Source: Bradyrhizobium sp. BTAi1 (GTDB taxonomy: Bacteria; Pseudomonadota; Alphaproteobacteria; Rhizobiales; Xanthobacteraceae). From it: 64,000 nt of DNA. The notes beneath the pieces were generated by a model. That model did not search any database. It saw nothing but the letters and a program-made list of their open reading frames with translations, and had not been told where the DNA came from. This document shows, piece by piece, positions 58,282 through 64,000 of the stretch; within the stretch, counting starts at the first letter, position 1, and every line of letters begins with the position of its first letter. The DNA is taken from contig NC_009485.1 in the NCBI RefSeq assembly GCF_000015165.1, positions 5,661,501-5,725,500 on the forward strand. Reading direction: 5' to 3'. The position numbers and the translations under genes were made by a program.

Positions 58282-58319
58282 CTGATCATGTCCTCCCGCC
58301 CGTGCGCCATGCGTCGACC

Positions 58320-61300
58320 TCAACGGCCGACGATCGCCTGCTTGACGCCCTTGATGCGCGGCAGGCTCCCGGTGGTCTCCGGCTCGACCTTGGCGGCATC
58401 CTTGCCGCCTTCCGGCGACGACTTGCCGGTCGCGTCGGGGAAGCGCGCCTTCATATCGCGCAGGAAGCCGTCCAACGTATCGACGCTCGCCGCCATCTTG
58501 GCGATCTGGGCGAACTCGGCGCTGGATCCGCTCGCCGGCTTGCTGGCGACGTCGAAGGCGAGCTTGTCGGCCTCGCCGGTCATCAGCGGCGCATATTTCT
58601 CGCGGAAGCGAGCCAGGCCGATGGCGTCGTCAGCCAGCGCATAGCCGACGACGGCGCGCAGGATGTCGCCGCGCTCGGCCGGATTGAGCGGGCGGAAATC
58701 GCGCCAGCGGTCCCCGTAATAGAGCTCGATCTGCTCGGAAGCCTCGCGCCAGCGCCGCGACGCCCAGTAGATGTCGGAGCGCAGCCGGATCGCCTCGCGA
58801 CCGATCACGTTGGTGATGATGTCGAGGGCGAGATCATGACGGCCGATGTCGCTGTTGGCGCGTGCCTCCAGCAGCAGCCGCTGCTGGCGCAGTTCGCCCG
58901 AGAGATCGGCAATGCGGGTCGTGCGCAGCGCCTCGATGGCGCGATCCGGCTTGCGATTGGTCAGATAGACCATGGCGAGGCGCGCCGCCACCTGGGCCCG
59001 CGCCGCGCCTTCGAGACGGCGATCGACCTGGTACTGCAGCAGCTCGGCGGCCTGATCGAGCAGATCGATGCCGACCAGGCGATCGGCCAGCTTGCGGATC
59101 ATCTCGTCGCCGCGCCGGCCGATCGGGGTCAGCTCGCGAAAGCCGTAGAAGATGCTGAGCGCGTCGACCGGCGGCAGGTCATCGGCCTTGCCGCTGAGGA
59201 ACAGCTGCGAGAACAGCCGTGATGCATTGTCCTGGGCCTGGCGCGCCATGTCCGAATTCGGCATCAGGCGGGTCGCCATGCGCGCGGCTTCGAGCGAGTC
59301 GGCATAGCGGCCGGCCTCCTCATAGAGCTGCGACATCATCTGCAAGGCCTGCACCTCGACCACGTCGCCGCGCCAGATCGCCTGCAGCGTCTCCAGCTCC
59401 TTCAGCGCATCGGCCGGCTTGATCTCACCGCGCTTCTGCAGCAGCTTGATCTCCAGGAGCTTGGCTTCGGCCGCGGCCATCCGGTCGCTGGAATTGATCG
59501 CGGCGCGATACTCGTCGAGCGCATCCTTCTCCTGCGCCATGGCCTCGGCCAGCCGGCCGCGCAGCACGGCCACGTCCGGCTTCATGTCGGGCGACACGCC
59601 GGTCACGTCGAGCTCGGCCCGCCGCTTGGCAGCACCGGCGAAATCCTTGATCTCGAGCGCCGACTTCATCGCATCCGCGATCACGATGCGCTGCAGATCG
59701 AGCGGCAGCGAGGCGATGGCGAACTCGACATTCTTCAGCTTCTCGCGGGCGTCGGCAAACTTGCCCTGCCGCGCATAAGCGAGGCCCTTCCACATCTGCG
59801 AGTCGAAATTGTTGCCGATCGAGGACGTCGCGAGATCCTTCAGGCCCTGATCGGGCCGCCCCATCAGGATGCTGGCGACCGCATGGATCATCAGCATCGC
59901 GGTCTCGTCGGTGCGCGGATCACCGTCCGAGATCATCAGGTTGGTGACGCCGCGCGCCTCTGGATACATCGCCCGCGCCATGTAGAAGCGCGCCAGCGCG
60001 AGCCGCGCCTGGGCGCGCCGCTCCGGCTCCGCATCGGCGGCGGCCTTGATCAGCGCGTCCTGGCGCGCCAGGAAAGGCTGGTTCTGGTTGCGCTGCCACT
60101 CGTCGATGTCGAACATCGGCCGTACGGCGGTCGGCGCGCGCTCCGGCGAGAAGCCGATCGAGGACAAAGTCAGGCCGCCGGGACGGCCAAGGATCACCTT
60201 GTCGGGCGCGATCTCGACAGCGACATCCTCCGAATTCGGGCGCACCGCGATGCCGTGAATGGAATCGAGCAGCGACAGGTCGACGAAATCCTGGCGCTTG
60301 ATGAAGCCGCGGATCGGCGGTGGCGCGGTCACCACCAGCAGCGTGTCACCGGCATCGGGATCGGTCAGCCGGTGCAGCAACCCTGCCCCGGGATTGGCGA
60401 GCGGCACCATGACATTGGCCAGCGCGGGATCGGTGACATTGCGCATCACCATCAGCGGCTGCTGGTTGCTCTGGCCCTTGTCGGCAAAGGCCAGCGTCCA
60501 GCTGCGGCCGCCATCGTCGCTGGACAGCGAATGCATCTGCGGCCGGTTGAGCCTGATCCGGATCGCCTGTCCCTTGTCGAGCGGCATCCGGTTGGCCTCG
60601 CCGACGATGGCGCCGCCCTTGGCCTTGATCGGCTCGACATCGACGGGCTTGGTCGAATCGAACACCATCCACACGGTGTCGCCGCGGCGGAACAGCGCCG
60701 CCGGCGTGACCTGGCCGAAGCCGAAGGTGAGCCGCAGGCCGTCGCTGTCGCGCAGCGCTTCGAGCGTGGCGGCCCCGTTCGCGGTCGTCTCCACGGGCTT
60801 CTCGGCCATCTTCTCGACCGGCTTGGCGGGTTCGGCCTTGGCGATGTCGGGCTTCGCTGCCTCGGACTTTGCCGTCTCGGACTTCGTCGTCTCGGACTTC
60901 ATCGTCTCGGGCTTGGCAGCCTCAAGCTTCGGCTCGGCCCTGGCGGCTTCGGCCTGCGGCGGCTCGGATTTGGCAGCTTCGGGCCTGGCCGGCTCGGCCT
61001 TCTCGGCCATGGCCGGCGCGGCGGCGGTCTCGGTCGCTGGCGTGGCCATGGCCGGCGCGGGCTTGGCCTCGGCCTTCATCTCTTTCGCGATCGTCTCGGA
61101 GGTCGGCGGCACGATCTCCGGCAGGGTGGCCTGCTTCGGCTTCTCGCCATTCGGCTTGTCACCATTGGGCTTCTCGGCGGCGGCCGCATTGGCGCCCGGC
61201 AGCGTATCGGAGGAGACCGCGGCCACCTTCTTGTCCGGCTGCACATAGGCCACGTCGATATTGTAGTTCTTCTCGTCGCGGAAGGCGTGGACGTCGACCT

Positions 61301-62093
61301 CGCCGATCATGCCGATCTCGACCACGGTCCTGGTGCCGTCGATGCGCTGATTGATCGCGGCGACGTTCGGCGGCGCCACGATCTTGGCGTCGGCGAGATC
61401 GAACGACAGGGGCGCCGTGAAGAACAGCGACAGCTTCTGGTCGTTGAGCACCGAGGAGATGCCGACCCCGTCGGGGATCTCGAACACGAAGCGCACGAAG
61501 GTCGGCTGCACCAGCGCGCGCACCCGGATCGGCGGGCGCTTCTTGGATTCCGCCTCTGCGCGCTGCAGCCGCAGCGCACGCTCGGCGGCGCGGGCGCGCT
61601 CGGCGAGCTCGCGCACCACCTCGGCCGGCAGCGGCGGCGGCGGGCCGGTCCAGCTGTCCGGCAACAGGTCGATGAAGACGCGCTCGCCCGCGGTCATGGT
61701 GTTGACGCGCACCTTGCGCGACAGCGATAGCCGCAACGCCGAGCCGTCCGGGTCGCCACGCGCCGAGGCGATGTAGTCCGGCGCCGCATCCGTCCAGCGA
61801 TCGATCGGGATATTCGCGGGCCGATCGAACCTGATCAGCAGGATCGATCCGGCCGTGGTCACCTCGGCGCCGACGTCCTCGGCGAATTTCAGCACCAGAC
61901 GCGCATAGCCGTTCTGGGCCGACAGGCTCGCCTCGCCGGACACCGGCGCCGCGCCGGCCGCAACCGTCGACAGCAGCATTCCGATGATGATGGCCGACGC
62001 CAACGCAATGCCGGCGCGCATGCGCGCGCGGACCTGCGACCGCAATCCGATGGGAGTCATGCGCGCCATGGTCACAAGCTTCCAGTTCGTCAT
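58320..62093 (-). CDS. Large periplasmic repeat protein in the flagellar operon
   Basis: A protein of 1257 residues; the exact start among ATGs at 62093 and just downstream is uncertain. The order is: a signal or anchor helix (GIALASAIIIGMLLSTVAAGA), an AMIN-like beta domain (about 55-160), a second domain (to about 290), then a low-complexity stretch of repeated K/A/P/E/S units (about 300-445), a beta domain and, from about 690, helical TPR-like repeats to the end. It lies after motE, 79 bases apart, with a CtrA box between. It could be a periplasmic partner of the motor, a role that MotC fills in Sinorhizobium, but it is not recognisable as MotC. Confidence 0.88.
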   Translation of the reverse strand: MTNWKLVTMARMTPIGLRSQVRARMRAGIALASAIIIGMLLSTVAAGAAPVSGEASLSAQNGYARLVLKFAEDVGAEVTTAGSILLIRFDRPANIPIDRWTDAAPDYIASARGDPDGSALRLSLSRKVRVNTMTAGERVFIDLLPDSWTGPPPPLPAEVVRELAERARAAERALRLQRAEAESKKRPPIRVRALVQPTFVRFVFEIPDGVGISSVLNDQKLSLFFTAPLSFDLADAKIVAPPNVAAINQRIDGTRTVVEIGMIGEVDVHAFRDEKNYNIDVAYVQPDKKVAAVSSDTLPGANAAAAEKPNGDKPNGEKPKQATLPEIVPPTSETIAKEMKAEAKPAPAMATPATETAAAPAMAEKAEPARPEAAKSEPPQAEAARAEPKLEAAKPETMKSETTKSETAKSEAAKPDIAKAEPAKPVEKMAEKPVETTANGAATLEALRDSDGLRLTFGFGQVTPAALFRRGDTVWMVFDSTKPVDVEPIKAKGGAIVGEANRMPLDKGQAIRIRLNRPQMHSLSSDDGGRSWTLAFADKGQSNQQPLMVMRNVTDPALANVMVPLANPGAGLLHRLTDPDAGDTLLVVTAPPPIRGFIKRQDFVDLSLLDSIHGIAVRPNSEDVAVEIAPDKVILGRPGGLTLSSIGFSPERAPTAVRPMFDIDEWQRNQNQPFLARQDALIKAAADAEPERRAQARLALARFYMARAMYPEARGVTNLMISDGDPRTDETAMLMIHAVASILMGRPDQGLKDLATSSIGNNFDSQMWKGLAYARQGKFADAREKLKNVEFAIASLPLDLQRIVIADAMKSALEIKDFAGAAKRRAELDVTGVSPDMKPDVAVLRGRLAEAMAQEKDALDEYRAAINSSDRMAAAEAKLLEIKLLQKRGEIKPADALKELETLQAIWRGDVVEVQALQMMSQLYEEAGRYADSLEAARMATRLMPNSDMARQAQDNASRLFSQLFLSGKADDLPPVDALSIFYGFRELTPIGRRGDEMIRKLADRLVGIDLLDQAAELLQYQVDRRLEGAARAQVAARLAMVYLTNRKPDRAIEALRTTRIADLSGELRQQRLLLEARANSDIGRHDLALDIITNVIGREAIRLRSDIYWASRRWREASEQIELYYGDRWRDFRPLNPAERGDILRAVVGYALADDAIGLARFREKYAPLMTGEADKLAFDVASKPASGSSAEFAQIAKMAASVDTLDGFLRDMKARFPDATGKSSPEGGKDAAKVEPETTGSLPRIKGVKQAIVGR

Positions 62094-62148
62094 CCGTAAC
62101 GCGACGGATACGCCTGCCCCGCCACGCCGGAAGTCTAGGAGCCGGCGT

Positions 62149-62163
62149 TTAAGGGCGCATTAA
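62149..62163 (-). promoter_or_regulatory. CtrA box upstream of the 1257-residue gene
   Basis: TTAA-GGGCGCA-TTAA on the plus strand, followed by AC, fits the CtrA consensus TTAA-N7-TTAA. It lies between the motE stop (62173) and the large gene's start (62093), 56-70 bases before it. By base composition such a site is rare here (fewer than one is expected by chance in the window). Confidence 0.75.
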
Positions 62164-62172
62164 ACATGCGGT

Positions 62173-62943
62173 TCAATTGGTCCTGACCGGCACGATCTTG
62201 CCTTCGATCTTCGGCAGTTCGGCGCTGGTGTCGGGCTTGTCCGCGCCCGCCCGGCGCGCCAGCTCCACCGTGAGCCGCTCGGCCGCCTCCGGCGTCATCA
62301 GGCCGAGAATGTCGGACATCTTGCGCGGGGCGATCTGGGACGCGATCTCGATCAGCACCGACATGTCGAGCCTGTCAAACACCTTGGCGGCGTCTTTCGG
62401 CTTCATGCCCTCATACATCGTGACGATGCTCTTGAAGCGGGCGTTGTCGGCCTCCGTCTTCGCCGCCTGCGCACCGGAAATCCGGCTCTCGATCGCCTTC
62501 ATCTCCTCGGTCTTGGACTGGATGCGCTGCTCGGCGGCGCGCAACAGGCTCTCGCGGATGTCGATCTCGCGGGCGCGCGCGTCGAGCTCCTGGCGGCGCG
62601 ACTGCAGCCGCTCGAGGATCGCCTTCTCTGCCGGCGACACCTGCTGCTGATTTTCTTCCGGCTTGATGACGACGCCGTCCGGCTTGGTCGCCGGGGCGGC
62701 CGGCTTCGGCGCCTCTTCCTTCTTCTCCTTCGGCTCGCCATGGGTCGAGCCGGTGACGAGGTCATTGTCCTCGCGGCCCGGATAGCCCAGGTTTTCCTGC
62801 GCCCAGGACCGCTTGGTCGCCTGCGGATTGTACTCGAAGACGTAGCCGCCATCGATCACGAGGCCGGCCACCTTCAGGACCGCGAGGCAGGCCACCGCAA
62901 TCAGGACGACGGGAATGACTCGGATGTTACGAAACGCATTCAT
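62173..62943 (-). CDS. motE: MotE-family motility protein
   Basis: A protein of 256 residues. An N-terminal membrane helix (VIPVVLIAVACLAVLKVAGLV), a charged linker, a coiled coil (about 105-165) and the MgtE_N-like motif YEGMKPKDAAKVFDRLD, VLIEIASQIAPRKMSDILG match MotE of rhizobia, where it acts as a periplasmic chaperone of MotC. It overlaps the DUF6468 gene by 4 bases (ATGA). Confidence 0.88.
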   Translation of the reverse strand: MNAFRNIRVIPVVLIAVACLAVLKVAGLVIDGGYVFEYNPQATKRSWAQENLGYPGREDNDLVTGSTHGEPKEKKEEAPKPAAPATKPDGVVIKPEENQQQVSPAEKAILERLQSRRQELDARAREIDIRESLLRAAEQRIQSKTEEMKAIESRISGAQAAKTEADNARFKSIVTMYEGMKPKDAAKVFDRLDMSVLIEIASQIAPRKMSDILGLMTPEAAERLTVELARRAGADKPDTSAELPKIEGKIVPVRTN

Positions 62944-63419
62944 GCAGCGAGGCCACCGGTCCTTCGACGTTCAGAGAATGCCTGAGCCGCTGCGGCGACC
63001 GCCTTGGCGCTGGAGACGCGGACCGGCTCGGCAGTGATCGCCGGCACCGGCGCGGGCGCAGGCTCCGACGCGGCTTCAGGCGCGGTGATCGGCCGCGCGG
63101 CGCTGGCGATGCGCGACAGCCGGCGCACGACGCCGTCGCTCTCGGCCAGTTGCTTGCGCAGTTGATCCGACATCTGCGTCGCGGCCGCGAGCTGGTTGCC
63201 GAGATTCTCGTTGACGTCGCGTACCGCAAGCTTGAGGCCGCCGATCGCCCGCTCGGCGATCTCGGTCGCGGTGATCAGCTCGGCGATGACCGCCTTGAGC
63301 GAATGTTCGTCGGCCTTCAGCCGCTTGAGTCTGGAGTTCAGCAGCATGCAATAGCCGATGGTCAGCACCAGAAGGACCGCCACCAGGCTTTCGATGATCA
63401 ATCCGAGCGAGTGGTTCAT
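62940..63419 (-). CDS. DUF6468 protein of the fliM operon
   Basis: A protein of 159 residues: an N-terminal membrane helix (IIESLVAVLLVLTIGYCMLL), then a coiled coil (RLKADEHSLKAVIAELITATEIAERAI, GNQLAAATQMSDQLRKQLAES), then an Ala/Pro-rich tail. The layout matches DUF6468 proteins found in flagellar operons of alphaproteobacteria. It overlaps fliM and motE by ATGA at both ends, so all three are translationally coupled. The role is unknown; a motor link is inferred. Confidence 0.85.
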   Translation of the reverse strand: MNHSLGLIIESLVAVLLVLTIGYCMLLNSRLKRLKADEHSLKAVIAELITATEIAERAIGGLKLAVRDVNENLGNQLAAATQMSDQLRKQLAESDGVVRRLSRIASAARPITAPEAASEPAPAPVPAITAEPVRVSSAKAVAAAAQAFSERRRTGGLAA

Positions 63420-64000
63420 TGGGCCTCCATCAATTTGTTCTGGCCTTCGGCGCCTTCAAACATTGCGAGTGTAGTATTGGGCTTGCGCAAATTCTTGGTG
63501 ACACGGATCGCGACGCGGTCGCCGACCCGGCCCATGCGTCCCTCCGTCAGCATCGTGCTGCCGCAACGGACCGCGACCAGCGCATCCGGGCGGATGTCGA
63601 GCGGCAGGGTGTCGCCGACCTTGAGCCGCATCAATTGCTTCAGGGGCACGTCGGCCTCGTAGAGCACCGCGTCGACGGCGACCTCGGCCTGGGCAATCTC
63701 GGTGGCGAAATGGCCTTCCCAGACCGGGTCGCGGCCGAACTTCTCGCCCATGAACATCTGCAACAGCACCGGCCGGATCGGCTCGATCGTCGCATAGGGC
63801 AGCAGGAGTTCGATATTGCCGCCGCGATCCTCCATGTCGATCCGCAGCTTCACCAGGATCGCGGCATTGGCGGGCCGGCTGATCGCGGCGAAACGCGGAT
63901 TGGTCTCCAGACGGTCGATCGTGAAGCGCACCGGCGACAGCGGCCGGAACGCCTGCTCGGCGTCGCTCAGCACCACCTCGATCAGGCGCTTGACCAGATT
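63416..64000 (-). CDS. fliM: Flagellar switch protein FliM, 5' end beyond the window
   Basis: 194 residues are visible, corresponding to the C-terminal part. The segments FRPLSPVRFTIDRLETNPRFA, LLLPYATIEPIRPVLLQMF, and the SpoA-like end VGDTLPLDIRPDALVAVRCG identify FliM. It is part of the C ring that binds CheY-P. It overlaps the DUF6468 gene by 4 bases (ATGA). Confidence 0.96.
   Translation of the reverse strand, partial: NLVKRLIEVVLSDAEQAFRPLSPVRFTIDRLETNPRFAAISRPANAAILVKLRIDMEDRGGNIELLLPYATIEPIRPVLLQMFMGEKFGRDPVWEGHFATEIAQAEVAVDAVLYEADVPLKQLMRLKVGDTLPLDIRPDALVAVRCGSTMLTEGRMGRVGDRVAIRVTKNLRKPNTTLAMFEGAEGQNKLMEAQ

Noticed and set aside
59883..61730. Open frame on the plus strand opposite the 1257-residue gene, rich in Gly/Leu repeats
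   Set aside because: The repeat is the complement of the K/A/P/E/S stretch of the minus-strand gene, not a separate protein.

Overview
The window is about 64 kb of GC-rich alphaproteobacterial chromosome. It most resembles Bradyrhizobium or a close relative in the Nitrobacteraceae. The reasons are: a tandem glycine riboswitch ahead of gcvT-gcvH-gcvP; a LexA box of the alphaproteobacterial form (GTTC-N7-GTTC) at recA; CtrA boxes (TTAA-N7-TTAA) and cckA beside flagellar genes; a MlotiK1-like potassium channel; interspersed palindromic repeats of a kind I know from Bradyrhizobium; and many small DUF proteins typical of that genus. I saw no rRNA, tRNA, insertion sequence, prophage or CRISPR array.

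Layout. Positions 1-3.2 kb hold three leftward hydrolase genes (two penicillin-binding/beta-lactamase fold, one alpha/beta hydrolase). 3.2-4.3 kb is gene-free and consists largely of interspersed repeats. 4.3-8.3 kb carries alaS followed within 2 bases by a cyclic-nucleotide-gated potassium channel. 8.4-13.3 kb is the glycine cleavage operon, with a repeat unit between gcvH and gcvP. 13.3-15.9 kb has a DUF1835-like gene and recA under LexA control. 16-20 kb is a run of small genes, one with an Fnr/FixK box immediately upstream. 20.2-24 kb has a PQQ dehydrogenase gene broken by an amber codon and a secreted caspase-like protein. 24-32 kb holds an HD-GYP protein, a CelD-like acetyltransferase, a DsbA-like protein, regulators, a methyltransferase, a SET-domain protein with a histone H1-like tail and a lysine-rich DUF protein. 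32.5-36 kb is a TetR-controlled cluster: carotenoid oxygenase, a membrane protein and a YciB homologue, with paired operators at both promoters. 36-45.7 kb has mixed metabolic genes (fumarase, MaoC, GST) and a large trypsin-nuclease fusion.

45.8-54.4 kb is a cell-cycle and flagellar block: cckA, flhB, fliR, fliQ, fliE, flgC and flgB on the minus strand, with fliO and fliP diverging from it. 54.5-58.3 kb has an alpha/beta hydrolase, a quinohaemoprotein alcohol dehydrogenase and a small protein. 58.3-64 kb is a second flagellar operon on the minus strand: fliM (cut by the window end), a DUF6468 protein, motE and a 1257-residue periplasmic repeat protein.

The most notable inferences are these. 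(1) A CckA-CtrA circuit acts on the flagellar genes, with one CtrA box ahead of flgB and another ahead of the 1257-residue gene. (2) A TetR regulon has four related operators arranged as two pairs about 52-53 bp apart. (3) A protease-nuclease fusion could be a defence or stress effector. (4) A SET methyltransferase lies close to a histone-like lysine-rich protein. (5) A small Cys-containing protein is probably under oxygen-responsive FixK/Fnr control.
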